NCBI GenBank assembly: GCA_937944485.1
Contig: CALDYU010000016.1
Location: 21,250 to 85,249, forward strand
DNA: 64,000 nt
From: an uncultured Flavobacteriaceae bacterium
Lineage (GTDB): Bacteria > Bacteroidota > Bacteroidia > Flavobacteriales > Flavobacteriaceae
Direction of reading: 5' to 3'
Below, piece by piece: positions 1-8,820 of this stretch. The notes under the pieces are model-generated. The model ran no database searches. It saw only the letters and a program-made list of their open reading frames with translations, and was not told where the DNA came from. The first letter of the stretch is position 1; each line of letters opens with the position of its first letter. A program made the position numbers and the translations under genes.

Positions 1-788
1 CGATTTACTTTAACGCCACGACCCAGTTCAATACCTGAATCTTTTAGAAAAGCAACATTGGGTGATACGCCCGCAGTTAGACCAACTACAGAACAGGCTA
101 TGGTATCTCCTTTATCAGTGGTAACTGCTTTTGCTCTTCCATTTTCATCTGCTATAATTTCAACGAGGTTCGTTTCTAATCGCAAATCAATATGATGCTC
201 AAGAATATGTTCGTTGATCATTGCTGATTCTCCTTTGGGTAAAACACCATTCCAAAAACTAGTCTCGCGAACTAAAAAGGTAACGGGGATTTTTCTACTA
301 CGAAGCATTTCTGCCATTTCGATGCCAATCAGGCCGCCCCCAACGATTACTGCATGCTTACAGGTCTTATTATCTGGGGCATTTGCTTCTAGTTGATCAA
401 GATCTTGTTTAGAATATAGACCTTGAACCCCAGGTAAATCTTGGCCTGGCCAGCCAAATTTATTTGGTTTTGATCCAGTAGCTATGATTAATTTGTCATA
501 CTTAATATGTCCACCATCAGCCAAGGTCAGCTTTTTGTTTTCGTGATCAACAGTATTCACAAAGCCTTTTACCAGATCAATACGATTTTTTTTCCAAAAC
601 CAATTTTCATAGGGTTGGGTATGTTCGAATTTCATATGCCCCATATAAACGTACATTAGTGCCGTTCTAGAGAAAAAATAATCGGTTTCTGAAGAGACTA
701 TTGTAATTTTTTTATCGGAGTTTTTTCGTATGTGCCTTGCTGCTGTAACGCCCGCAATACCATTACCGATAATGACAATATTTTCCAT
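1..788 (-). CDS. FAD/NAD(P)-dependent oxidoreductase, N-terminal part (cut by window edge)
   Basis: I translated this gene directly from the minus strand; it starts with ATG at 788 and runs off the left edge after about 262 codons. It shows a full two-dinucleotide-domain oxidoreductase layout: FAD-binding GNGIAG at residues 8-13, an ATGSKPN turn at 103-109, NAD(P)-binding GGGLIG at 150-155 and a second TAG turn near 238-240. This is the class that includes nitrite/rubredoxin reductase and NADH oxidase-like flavoproteins; the exact substrate cannot be read. It is divergent from the plus-strand block at 1024 and points in the same direction as the arsenosugar operon further right, so it may belong to that locus. 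The C-terminal dimerisation domain is outside the window. Confidence 0.9.
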   Translation of the reverse strand, partial: MENIVIIGNGIAGVTAARHIRKNSDKKITIVSSETDYFFSRTALMYVYMGHMKFEHTQPYENWFWKKNRIDLVKGFVNTVDHENKKLTLADGGHIKYDKLIIATGSKPNKFGWPGQDLPGVQGLYSKQDLDQLEANAPDNKTCKHAVIVGGGLIGIEMAEMLRSRKIPVTFLVRETSFWNGVLPKGESAMINEHILEHHIDLRLETNLVEIIADENGRAKAVTTDKGDTIACSVVGLTAGVSPNVAFLKDSGIELGRGVKVN

Positions 789-1023
789 ATGTTTTTGGTA
801 TGATAGCCTTTAGGTCGGAGGAAAGACCAAGAACTTATTTCTTAGGTATAATTTAGAAACAATTTAAATACCAACCTAGTGAAAAATGTGTAGGTTCTTT
901 ATTTATTTTATAACTCATTGATTTTTAAATTCTTAAAAAAAACATAAATGTTATTTTTTTTGTAGGGTTCTGAATAGGTATTCGACAGAGGATTCAGATT
1001 TTAATAACAACACCAATTTTATC

Positions 1024-1746
1024 ATGAAAAGATTTAACAATGTTAGTTTAATAGTAGTATTACTTTTTACTGTATCTTTAGTTTCCGCTCAAAGTACCTC
1101 GGAATTTTTTTCTAAATCAGATGCTTTCTTTAAAGCTAATGTAAACAACGGAAGAGTTGATTATAAATCGATCAAGGAAAACCCAAAGCCGCTAAATGAT
1201 TTATTAGAAATGGCAAGAGCTATTTCTGTATCGAAAGATCAGACTGCAGTTTATCAGTCTTTTTGGATTAACGGATACAACCTTTTGGTAATAGACGGGA
1301 TTGTTAAAAACTATCCGATCAAATCTCCCCTTGATAAACCTGGTTTTTTTGACAAGACGAAGAATGAAATAGGTGGAAAAAGCATAACATTAAATGATAT
1401 TGAGAATAAACTACTAAGAAAAAATTTCCCTAAAGAGGCTCGTTTTCATTTTGTTTTGGTCTGCGCTGGTTTAGGCTGTCCGCCAATAATAAACGAGGCA
1501 TATACGCCGTCTAAATTGGAAAAGCAACTTGAAAGACAAACGAAATTGGCTTTAAATGATCCTAGATTTATTCAGGTGAATAAAAATAAAGTAAAGATTT
1601 CTCAAATTTTTGAATGGTATAAGGTTGATTTTGAACATGATGGAAAAGTAACCGATTTTATAAACAAGTATAAAACGGCTAAACTACCAGAAAAAGTAAA
1701 GGTGTCATATTACCCTTATGACTGGACGCTAAATGAACTAAAATAA
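1024..1746 (+). CDS. DUF547 domain protein, secreted
   Basis: This 240-residue protein starts with a clear signal peptide (cleavage likely after Ala22). The rest is a DUF547 domain. Typical family blocks are visible: FWINGYNLLVIDGIV near 80-95, FVLVCAGLGCPP near 143-154 with two cysteines, and FEWYKVDF near 196-203. The family's biochemical role is not established. A second, lipoprotein form of the same family sits in the arsenosugar operon at 7839-8777, which suggests a local paralogous pair. It is the first gene of a plus-strand run and is followed 64 bases later by an outer-membrane protein gene. Confidence 0.9.
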   Translation: MKRFNNVSLIVVLLFTVSLVSAQSTSEFFSKSDAFFKANVNNGRVDYKSIKENPKPLNDLLEMARAISVSKDQTAVYQSFWINGYNLLVIDGIVKNYPIKSPLDKPGFFDKTKNEIGGKSITLNDIENKLLRKNFPKEARFHFVLVCAGLGCPPIINEAYTPSKLEKQLERQTKLALNDPRFIQVNKNKVKISQIFEWYKVDFEHDGKVTDFINKYKTAKLPEKVKVSYYPYDWTLNELK

Positions 1747-1810
1747 ATAATGACGAGGTTACTACTCAAGTAACACGTACTAATTATCCAACTAATAAAA
1801 ATTTAATACC

Positions 1811-2710
1811 ATGAAAATGATTCGTAATTATATCGCAGTAACAGGATTTCTTTTGGCAACTTCAATGGGTTTTGCCCAAGATGATGATGAAACGGTAGAT
1901 GATCCGGTACAAAGTAATATTCAACAATATACACCTTCAAAGCTGATAGGTAAAGGACAAGTAGACCTTAAATGGTTTAATAATTTATACACGCAAACAA
2001 AAAGTACTTTTACTGACGGTGACGAACCCAGACAGTCCTTTTTTACTTCTACTTTCGAGTTTTATACTGGGGTAGGAGAAAATAAGCGCGTAAATCTTGG
2101 TTTTATTGCAAGACTACGTTCTAATGTGATTAGTTCGCAAGATGATGAAAGAGGTGCTTTAGATGTATTTAGTTTTAGTGGTGATGATCAATCCCGTTCT
2201 GGCTTAACTGCCTTTGCTCCGTCTATTAAATTTGTTCCTTTTGCTTCGTTAAGTAATTTTTCAATTCAAAGTTCTTTCTTTATCCCATTAATAGATAATG
2301 AATCTGAGAATGGTGTTTTTCTGGAACAAAAAGGTTCGGTGTGGCAGAACCGCCTATTTTACGATTATACGTTTCCAGGAAATAAATGGCAGTTATTTAC
2401 AGAATTTACTACAGAACTCAATTTTGGAGATAAAGAGGAAAGTTTTGCGAATAATAGTTTAAACCTTAACCCTGGGGTATTTTTGAGTTATTTTCCAAGT
2501 TCTAATTTTACAGTACTTGCCTTGTTACAACATTCATCTCGAGTAGATTTGGGGAATGATTTTGGACAGAATTTTACGGCCGTAGGTGGAGGCGCTAAAT
2601 ATCAATTGAGTAAGGCTTTAAATCTTGAATTGTTATATACCAATTTTGTAAGAGGAAATAATACTGGTCTTGGTCAAACTTTTAATCTTGGCTTGCGCGG
2701 TATATTCTAA
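1811..2710 (+). CDS. Predicted outer-membrane beta-barrel protein
   Basis: The 299-residue product has a signal peptide (cleavage near residue 22), then an acidic stretch, then a series of alternating hydrophobic and polar segments rich in aromatic residues, as in porin-like barrels. The last residue is phenylalanine (ending LGLRGIF), the usual barrel-assembly signal. I do not recognise a specific family; no TonB box or plug is visible. It follows the DUF547 gene by 64 bases and may be cotranscribed with it. A small channel or structural outer-membrane role is an inference from architecture only. Confidence 0.8.
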   Translation: MKMIRNYIAVTGFLLATSMGFAQDDDETVDDPVQSNIQQYTPSKLIGKGQVDLKWFNNLYTQTKSTFTDGDEPRQSFFTSTFEFYTGVGENKRVNLGFIARLRSNVISSQDDERGALDVFSFSGDDQSRSGLTAFAPSIKFVPFASLSNFSIQSSFFIPLIDNESENGVFLEQKGSVWQNRLFYDYTFPGNKWQLFTEFTTELNFGDKEESFANNSLNLNPGVFLSYFPSSNFTVLALLQHSSRVDLGNDFGQNFTAVGGGAKYQLSKALNLELLYTNFVRGNNTGLGQTFNLGLRGIF

Positions 2711-2783
2711 CGAAAGACTTTTAACGTTGTATTTGAAATAAAACCACCTAAAACTCTTAATTTAGTTAGCTAAATGCAAATTA

Positions 2784-3785
2784 ATGAGGGTTATAATTTT
2801 GTTTGTTTTTGGTCTCTTACAGTGCTCTTGTACGAGTCAGGCAACTAAAAAGTTTAATGGTGTAAGTTTTGTTGCAAATCAAGATAAAGTGCTACAAGAG
2901 CATGTCGATGAAGTACTGTTGGTACATGCAAATCATGCAGCAGTAATGCCTTTCGGATTTATTGGGAGCGCTGATAAACCCCAAATTGTATTTAATACCG
3001 ATCGACAATGGTACGGTGAAACCAAAGAAGGGGGTAGGCAGTATATCGAAATGCTTCATAAAAATGGAATTGCCGTTATGTTGAAGCCTCAAATTTGGAT
3101 TCGACATGGTGAATTTACAGGAACTCTTAAAATGAATTCCGAAGAAGATTGGCAAGGTTTAGAAACTTCGTATGAAGATTTTATTTTGATGTACGCGCAA
3201 TTAGCGGAAGAGACGAATTCTGAAATCTTTTGTATTGGAACTGAGTTGGAGCAATTTGTCAAACATCGACCCCAATTTTGGAATTCTTTAATTACCAAAG
3301 TCAGAAAAATATACAAAGGAAAACTTACTTATGCGGCCAATTGGGATGAGTATACCAGAACTCCCTTCTGGAGTCAATTAGATTTTATAGGTGTTGATGC
3401 TTATTTTCCTTTGTCTGAAGCAAAGACACCTACAATTTCAGAATTAAGGGAAGGTTGGCAAAAATGGAAACCTAGTTTGGCAGCCATTTCTAAGGAGAAA
3501 AAAAAGCCTATTTTATTTACGGAATTCGGATATCGAAGTATGGACTTTACCGCTAAAAAACCTTGGTTGGTTGATCGATATGAAGAAAAAGTGAATTTAA
3601 AGGCTCAGTTTAATGCAACTCAGGCTGTTTTTGAAGAATTCTGGGTAGAGAATTGGTTTGCTGGGGGGTACGTATGGAAATGGTTTATAAAACATGATGA
3701 GGTTGGAGGGTCGGAAAACAATCGCTTTACACCGCAAAATAAACCAGCACAAAAAATAATTGCAGAGTACTATAAAAGATACTGA
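2784..3785 (+). CDS. GH113-like glycoside hydrolase, lipoprotein
   Basis: This 333-residue protein begins with a short hydrophobic leader containing cysteines at 14 and 16, so it is probably lipidated. The body fits a TIM-barrel glycosidase of the GH113 (beta-mannanase-like) type: WIRHGEF near 105-111, GTELE at 152-156 with a candidate acid/base Glu154, a GVDAYFPL strand at 203-210 and TEFGYRS at 246-252 with a candidate nucleophile Glu247. Those two glutamates fit a retaining mechanism. The start at 2784 is chosen because the upstream ATG at 2774 is out of frame. Substrate is unknown; mannan or a cell-wall glycan are both possible. It abuts the next lipoprotein gene with one base between stop and start. 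Confidence 0.82.
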   Translation: MRVIILFVFGLLQCSCTSQATKKFNGVSFVANQDKVLQEHVDEVLLVHANHAAVMPFGFIGSADKPQIVFNTDRQWYGETKEGGRQYIEMLHKNGIAVMLKPQIWIRHGEFTGTLKMNSEEDWQGLETSYEDFILMYAQLAEETNSEIFCIGTELEQFVKHRPQFWNSLITKVRKIYKGKLTYAANWDEYTRTPFWSQLDFIGVDAYFPLSEAKTPTISELREGWQKWKPSLAAISKEKKKPILFTEFGYRSMDFTAKKPWLVDRYEEKVNLKAQFNATQAVFEEFWVENWFAGGYVWKWFIKHDEVGGSENNRFTPQNKPAQKIIAEYYKRY

Positions 3786-3786
3786 A

Positions 3787-4512
3787 ATGTTACGATTTTG
3801 TTCCCTCATTATCGCTATCGCAGTTTCAAGTTGTTCAACTGATCGCTTGGGCATAATTGAAACCTTAGGTTCTAGTTTAGCGAATGATGAAGTTGTACGC
3901 GATAATGTTATAGCTTGTGCTGCTAGTGATGAAAATAGTGAATTAATTAGTGTTTTCTTTTATCCTAGAGCAGCTGCAAGTAATTTTAAATATTTTGAGA
4001 CAGTCGATGCCTCAGTTGATAAAAACGATTTTGATAATTATATTCCTGTTGAAGTACCTATTCGTAACGTTTTTAATGGTTTTTTGAAAAAGTTTCAATT
4101 GTCATCTGCGAATGAAAAATGGGTAATTGTAACTTTTGAAGAAGACGGAATGACCCACCTGTCTAACCCAATTCGATTGAAGCAAAATACAAAACCAACG
4201 GAGTATATAAGAAGTAATATTACAATTGATAGCACTTCAACAATGCCAAGTTTTTCATGGCAAGATGGTCTTTTTGACGATACGAAAATATATTTTCATG
4301 TAGTATCTAATGCGTCTAACGACTTATTATCTGGCACCTATACATTTGAGCGCAATTTTCAGTATTACAAGTTAGACAATGTAGTTTTAAATATTACTCC
4401 TAAAACACCTCCCAACATTGAGCCTAATACGCCTTATAATTTTACGTTATTAGGAGTTAGTGAAGACAATTGGGTTAATTTATTTTCCGAATTGCCTTTT
4501 CAGTTTCAGTAA
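3787..4512 (+). CDS. Hypothetical lipoprotein
   Basis: I place the start at ATG 3787, one base after the stop of the preceding gene, because this gives a textbook lipoprotein leader ending in AVSSC (Cys16); an in-frame ATG at 3760 would bury it behind a charged extension. The 241-residue product is otherwise unrecognised. It is rich in beta-strand-forming stretches with alternating Asn, Thr, Phe and Tyr and has no clear catalytic motif. Tight coupling to the GH113-like gene implies translation from the same mRNA and perhaps a surface partner role, which is inference only. Confidence 0.85.
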   Translation: MLRFCSLIIAIAVSSCSTDRLGIIETLGSSLANDEVVRDNVIACAASDENSELISVFFYPRAAASNFKYFETVDASVDKNDFDNYIPVEVPIRNVFNGFLKKFQLSSANEKWVIVTFEEDGMTHLSNPIRLKQNTKPTEYIRSNITIDSTSTMPSFSWQDGLFDDTKIYFHVVSNASNDLLSGTYTFERNFQYYKLDNVVLNITPKTPPNIEPNTPYNFTLLGVSEDNWVNLFSELPFQFQ

Positions 4513-4523
4513 TAGTTTGAAAT

Positions 4524-4576
4524 GTGCTAAATAACATAGACTGTGATTTTTGTGTTAGCACTATGGATTATCTTTG
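4524..4576 (+). promoter_or_regulatory. Candidate promoter overlapped by an inverted repeat
   Basis: The Bacteroidota -7 consensus TAnnTTTG is matched by TATCTTTG at 4569-4576, with a -33-like TTTG at 4549-4552 (16-base spacer, slightly short). An inverted repeat, GTGCTAA at 4524-4530 and TTAGCAC at 4555-4561, lies across the -33 region and spacer. It may be an operator. The predicted transcript would start near 4583, just ahead of the ATG at 4599. Confidence 0.45.
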
Positions 4577-4598
4577 ATTGGTATTAAATTTAGAATGC

Positions 4599-5861
4599 AT
4601 GGTGAGGTTTTTTCTTTTAGTTCTTTTTTGTCTGGCAATGAAAATTGGTGTAGGCCAAAATGGTGTCGTGGACGAAGTAAAGATTAAAGGGGCAAAAAGA
4701 ACAAAAACAGATTTCATAAAAAAAATTATCCGCTTAGAGAAAGGGATGATTTTAGACTCCATACTCATTGATAAAGATATGGAGCGTTTGAAGCGACTTC
4801 CTGCTATTTCACATGCTTATTATGAAATACAGCCTCTTGAAAATGAAAAAATAGTTGTTCTTTATTATATTGAAGAGAACTTTACCTTAATTCCCTTTGC
4901 GAATTTATTTACTTCTTCTAACGATGATTTTGCCTTTAGAATTGGACTTCAAGAATTTAATCTATTAGGAAGAAATATTACCTTGGGCGGCTTTTATCAA
5001 TATGATATTTTTAGTTCATATGGTTTGAGTATTCGGGCTCCAAATTTATTTAATAGTCGTTTAGGCTTGGCAATTAATTATCATGACTTTACCACTCAAG
5101 AACCTGTTTTCTTTGATAGTACTACGGCAGACTATCGCTATAATAATAAAGGTTTTGAAATTTTAGGGTTGTATGAGTTTGATTTTAAAAATCGAATCGA
5201 ATTAGGTTTTAGCCTTTTTACCGAAGATTATGCCTATCTATCTGGTGCTACTAACCCTATGGTGCCGCAAGCCTTAAATGTTGATAAACATCTTGTAAAG
5301 CTGATTTATGATTTTAATAATTTAGAATATTTTTATCAGTATCTGGAAGGTTTTCGAAGTTCATTAAATTTTCAATATGTAGGTAGTTCGAATCTCAGTT
5401 TGCCGGAGTTTTTAATCGGATTTAATGATTTTGCTTATTTTCATCGTATCGGAGAAAAAGGAAATTGGGCGAGTCGATTACGTTTAGGTCTAGCCAGTAA
5501 CGTTGACACCCCTTTTGCTCCGTTTACAGTAGATAACAACTTAAATATTAGAGGAGTAGGTAATACTATTGATAGAGGAACAGGTGCTATTGTATTGAAT
5601 ACGGAATATAGACATACTTTAGTAGATGAAGATTGGTTTGTACTTCAAGGCAATGTTTTCGTTGACGGTGGTTCTTGGCGTAATCCAGGAGGTGATTTTG
5701 GTGATTTTGCCGAAAGTCAAAATATACGAGTTTACCCAGGCGTAGGATTGCGCTTTATTCACAAAAGAATCTTCAACGCTATTTTTCGAATTGACTATGG
5801 GTATGGTATTACCGAAGATGCTTCTCGCGGGGTGGTCTTTGGTATAGGGCAATATTTTTAG
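4599..5861 (+). CDS. BamA/TamA-family outer-membrane protein
   Basis: The likely start is ATG 4599, giving a signal peptide that ends in GVGQ; an in-frame TTG at 4578 lies too close to the promoter. The 420-residue protein has one POTRA-like domain near residues 18-85 (pattern VVDEVKIKGAKRTKTDFI, then a helix and a LKRLPAI turn) and then a barrel of about 330 residues ending in GIGQYF, with the terminal phenylalanine typical of Omp85 proteins. One POTRA and the short length make it smaller than BamA or TamA. A role in exporting or inserting a local substrate is possible but not shown. Confidence 0.8.
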   Translation: MVRFFLLVLFCLAMKIGVGQNGVVDEVKIKGAKRTKTDFIKKIIRLEKGMILDSILIDKDMERLKRLPAISHAYYEIQPLENEKIVVLYYIEENFTLIPFANLFTSSNDDFAFRIGLQEFNLLGRNITLGGFYQYDIFSSYGLSIRAPNLFNSRLGLAINYHDFTTQEPVFFDSTTADYRYNNKGFEILGLYEFDFKNRIELGFSLFTEDYAYLSGATNPMVPQALNVDKHLVKLIYDFNNLEYFYQYLEGFRSSLNFQYVGSSNLSLPEFLIGFNDFAYFHRIGEKGNWASRLRLGLASNVDTPFAPFTVDNNLNIRGVGNTIDRGTGAIVLNTEYRHTLVDEDWFVLQGNVFVDGGSWRNPGGDFGDFAESQNIRVYPGVGLRFIHKRIFNAIFRIDYGYGITEDASRGVVFGIGQYF

Positions 5862-5910
5862 CGATTCGCTGCCGTTGTTAAATAAATAGTTAACTAATTC
5901 TTTCAATTAC

Positions 5911-5942
5911 TTGCATCAATACCCTTCTCTTCTCTAATTTTG
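5911..5942 (+). promoter_or_regulatory. Promoter for the cell-wall amidase gene
   Basis: TAATTTTG at 5935-5942 matches the Bacteroidota -7 box TAnnTTTG, and a TTG at 5911-5913 lies 21 bases upstream. Transcription would start near 5949, which removes the in-frame TTG at 5940 as a start and supports ATG 6003. Confidence 0.55.
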
Positions 5943-6002
5943 TTAAAAGCTAAGTTGATTTGGGCATTATTATTGAATAGTGTTCTGCATATCGTTTTAC
6001 AA

Positions 6003-7064
6003 ATGATTTCAAAATTTATACAGAAGTTTTCGGTTCTAGTTTTTCTTTTAACGCTAGGGGCTCAAGTTAATGCTCAAGATTCTCTTATTGTAGCTACTGC
6101 TGAAAAGGGAGATGGGATTCTCTCTTTATTACGCAAACAGGGTGTAAACCCCTATGAAGCGTACGATGAATTTATTACGATGAATCTCGATAATCTTCGC
6201 GATAGTGTTCATTTATTTGAAGGACGAAGCTATCGAATACCGGTTATGAAAGCTGATTCATTAAAAATAGCTTCTAATAATGAAGACAAAAATACTGATC
6301 GAAAAAGGCTTGAAGGGAAATACCCCATATTTGGAAAGAAACATGAGATTGTAATTTCGAAAAGCAATAAGCTTAAGAATACGGTTTATTATTTGGTTTC
6401 GGGTCATGGTGGTCCTGACCCAGGAGCAATGGCGGTATATAAGGGTAAAGATATTGCCGAGGACGAATATGCCTATGATATTACTTTACGCTTGGCACGA
6501 GAATTAATTTCGCATGGTGCGCTAGTTTATGTAATAATTAGAGACCCTAATGATGGTATACGAGATGATCGAATATTAAAAATAGATCGTGATGAGGTTG
6601 CTTATTTAAACAAAAAAATTCCGTTAAACCAAACAGCAAGACTAAGACAAAGAGTTGATATCATTAATGAGTTGCATCGCAAGAACCGCGGTAAATTTCA
6701 AAGGCTCATAGTTACTCATGTTGATAGTCGTAGTAAAGGTCAAAACATTGATGTTTTCTTTTATCACCATGAAAAAAGTAAAAACGGTAAAAAATTAGCC
6801 GAGAGTATACACAAAACCTTTCAAAAAAAATATAAGAAGTATCAACCCAATCGTACCTACCGAGGAACCTTCGAAGATAGAACAGGCTTATACTTAGTGA
6901 AGAAGACCCACCCAGCAATGACCTTTATTGAAATCGGAAATATTCGAAATAAAAAAGATCAAAAGCGTATTTTGGTAGCTGATAATCGCCAGGCTTTGGC
7001 AAAATGGATTTCTGAAGGTGTCATTGTTGATTATGAAGGGGGAGAGATAGGACGAATACGCTAA
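6003..7064 (+). CDS. N-acetylmuramoyl-L-alanine amidase (Amidase_3), secreted
   Basis: From ATG 6003 the 353-residue protein has a signal peptide (cleavage after Ala24). Residues 28-85 resemble a degenerate LysM-type segment. Residues 127-345 form a zinc amidase of the Amidase_3 family, which cuts the bond between N-acetylmuramic acid and the stem peptide. Visible zinc and catalytic residues are His135 in SGHGG, Glu155 in DEYAYD, His239 in VTHVDSR and Glu310 in FIEIGN. It acts in the periplasm on peptidoglycan, in cell separation or turnover. It is the last gene of the plus-strand block and is convergent with the glycosyltransferase at 7148. Confidence 0.9.
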   Translation: MISKFIQKFSVLVFLLTLGAQVNAQDSLIVATAEKGDGILSLLRKQGVNPYEAYDEFITMNLDNLRDSVHLFEGRSYRIPVMKADSLKIASNNEDKNTDRKRLEGKYPIFGKKHEIVISKSNKLKNTVYYLVSGHGGPDPGAMAVYKGKDIAEDEYAYDITLRLARELISHGALVYVIIRDPNDGIRDDRILKIDRDEVAYLNKKIPLNQTARLRQRVDIINELHRKNRGKFQRLIVTHVDSRSKGQNIDVFFYHHEKSKNGKKLAESIHKTFQKKYKKYQPNRTYRGTFEDRTGLYLVKKTHPAMTFIEIGNIRNKKDQKRILVADNRQALAKWISEGVIVDYEGGEIGRIR

Positions 7065-7147
7065 GTCTAAAGTTCACCTTATTTTAGACAAACCATGCGG
7101 ACGCCATGCTAGAACCTCTTTGGTTAGAAGGCCACTAAATTAGAAGT

Positions 7148-7852
7148 TTAAATTGTAATTTTACGTTTGTAATAAGCGTACAGATGATCTGGTCCCGCTC
7201 CAAAGAACCTTTTTAAATGTATTATTCCAAAGTGATATTGTAGAGCTAGAACTCCGTGCTGTTCATATTTGCGAGCAGAAGTTTTAACGTACTGCGGAAT
7301 AATGACGAAATCGGTTAAATTATAGAGCCGTGCCGTGAATTCATTATCTTCATAAATCATATATTTTTCGTTAAAACCACCCGATTGATTAAATAGGTTT
7401 TTTGAAATAAAAAGCGATTGATCCCCACCGCGACATAATTTATGATTGATTTTACTGAACCAAGCGAAGAAATTTAAAAACCAATGATTACTATCAAATT
7501 TCATTTGAAAGCATCCAGCCAATGAACCTGATTGAAAGGCTTTAATAATTGAAGTATCGAAACCATCAGGAGGAAAGGTGTCAACATGAAGAAAATATAA
7601 TAGTTCGCTTGAAGCATGTTGCGCTCCCAAATTCATTTGTTTTGCTCGCCCTTTTTCAGAGTTTAGTATGGTCACTTGATATTGAGAAGCTACTGAAATT
7701 GTGGAATCTGAACTGCCGCCATCAACAACGATTATTTCCGCAATCTGAGATGGGCTACTTTGCGCTTTCAAATACAATAACAGATCTGCGATTGTATTTT
7801 CTTCGTTTAAAACAGGGATTATTATGCTAATTCGGGGACTATTTAGCTTCAT
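7148..7852 (-). CDS. TIGR04283-type family 2 glycosyltransferase (arsenosugar-associated)
   Basis: The 234-residue protein is a GT2 enzyme: IIIPVLNEE at 10-18, VVDGGSSDST at 42-51 with nucleotide-sugar Asp44, RAKQMNLGA at 69-77, HVDT at 89-92 as the DxD-like metal motif and GGDQSLF near 141-147. This short form fits the TIGR04283 family, known for occurring with arsenosugar biosynthesis genes. There it is presumed to help attach the aglycone side chain to the arsenic-bearing ribose, though the exact step is not established. Its start overlaps the end of the upstream DUF547 gene by 14 bases. It is the last gene of the operon. Confidence 0.88.
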   Translation of the reverse strand: MKLNSPRISIIIPVLNEENTIADLLLYLKAQSSPSQIAEIIVVDGGSSDSTISVASQYQVTILNSEKGRAKQMNLGAQHASSELLYFLHVDTFPPDGFDTSIIKAFQSGSLAGCFQMKFDSNHWFLNFFAWFSKINHKLCRGGDQSLFISKNLFNQSGGFNEKYMIYEDNEFTARLYNLTDFVIIPQYVKTSARKYEQHGVLALQYHFGIIHLKRFFGAGPDHLYAYYKRKITI

Positions 7853-8777
7853 TAAGACTCCAATCGTATTTTAGGTAGTTAATAGTAGTATTGCGGCTAA
7901 TTGCTATTTGAGTATAAGGTTTTATATAATCAATTAACGAACCATTTTCTGTAAAATCTTTTTTGTACCATTTAAAAATATTGGAAAGCATTACTTTCTC
8001 CACAGCAATCTGATTGCGAGAAGGGTCATTTATAAATTCATTGGTTACTTGTTCTAATCGCTTTTCCATATTTGCCGCCGTAAAGGCTTGATTCAATAAT
8101 TTCGGACAAGAATAAGAAGCGCAATTAATGGCAAAATGAATACGCGGCTCATTCATTTTACGTAAAATTTTATGCTCAATATCGCCTAGCGAAAGTTTGC
8201 CATCTCCTGTTTTAACCCAGCTTTTACCCCAAGGATTTTTTAAGTCCTTAATACTCTTTGTTGGGTAGTTATTAAGAATAAGTTTGACGGTGGCCGCATT
8301 ATATAAATTAATATAGTAAGCCAACTTTTCATTTTTAGACCAATCTTTAGTTGGACTGTTTTCAGCCAAATAATTTAAGTACTCGTCTAGCTCGACAACA
8401 TCTTTCTGAAATGCGTTATAATCAACATCACCTTTATCATTGACATATTTTTTTAAAAGCGTATGCCAAGTGTCATGAGAAGGCAGCGTCGAAATTTCTT
8501 CTAGTACCTCAAGTTTCTCTTCAATAGTATCTTCTGCTTGAAAGACATCTTCTTTTGCCTTAGGCTCTTCGACTATTTGTACTTCTTCAGATGATAAATC
8601 TTTTTCTTTATGTTCGGATAAAATTACGACATCATTTGACATATCTACCGTGATTACTTCCTCTAGGGTATCCGTTTTTATTTCAGCAGTTTGATGTACT
8701 TGTTGATTAGGGGTATTTCCGCAAGACAACCATAATGAACTTGTCAAAATAAAAATAAGTTTGATCATAACTTTCAA
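7839..8777 (-). CDS. DUF547 lipoprotein in arsenosugar operon
   Basis: The 312-residue product has a lipoprotein leader with lipobox WLSC (Cys19). An acidic, probably disordered linker (about 25-95, rich in Glu, Asp, Thr and Val) precedes a DUF547 domain: YYINLYNAATVKLIL near 150-165, HFAINCASYSCPKL near 217-230 with two cysteines, and FKWYKKDF near 268-275. The protein should sit on a membrane facing the periplasm or outside. It lies between arsM (43 bases upstream) and the glycosyltransferase (14-base overlap). DUF547 genes are recurrent neighbours of arsenosugar genes, but their role there is unknown. Confidence 0.9.
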   Translation of the reverse strand: MKVMIKLIFILTSSLWLSCGNTPNQQVHQTAEIKTDTLEEVITVDMSNDVVILSEHKEKDLSSEEVQIVEEPKAKEDVFQAEDTIEEKLEVLEEISTLPSHDTWHTLLKKYVNDKGDVDYNAFQKDVVELDEYLNYLAENSPTKDWSKNEKLAYYINLYNAATVKLILNNYPTKSIKDLKNPWGKSWVKTGDGKLSLGDIEHKILRKMNEPRIHFAINCASYSCPKLLNQAFTAANMEKRLEQVTNEFINDPSRNQIAVEKVMLSNIFKWYKKDFTENGSLIDYIKPYTQIAISRNTTINYLKYDWSLNEAK

Positions 8778-8820
8778 TAATGTCTTATTCTAAAATATAT
8801 ATAGTGCTGTAATTGATTCT

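Noticed and set aside
3760..3786. Upstream ATG extending the hypothetical lipoprotein gene
   Set aside because: It lies inside the GH113-like gene and would move the lipobox 9 residues inwards behind a charged segment.
5940..6002. Longer TTG-started form of the amidase
   Set aside because: A promoter box ends at 5942, so this codon would precede the transcript start; ATG 6003 gives a clean signal peptide.
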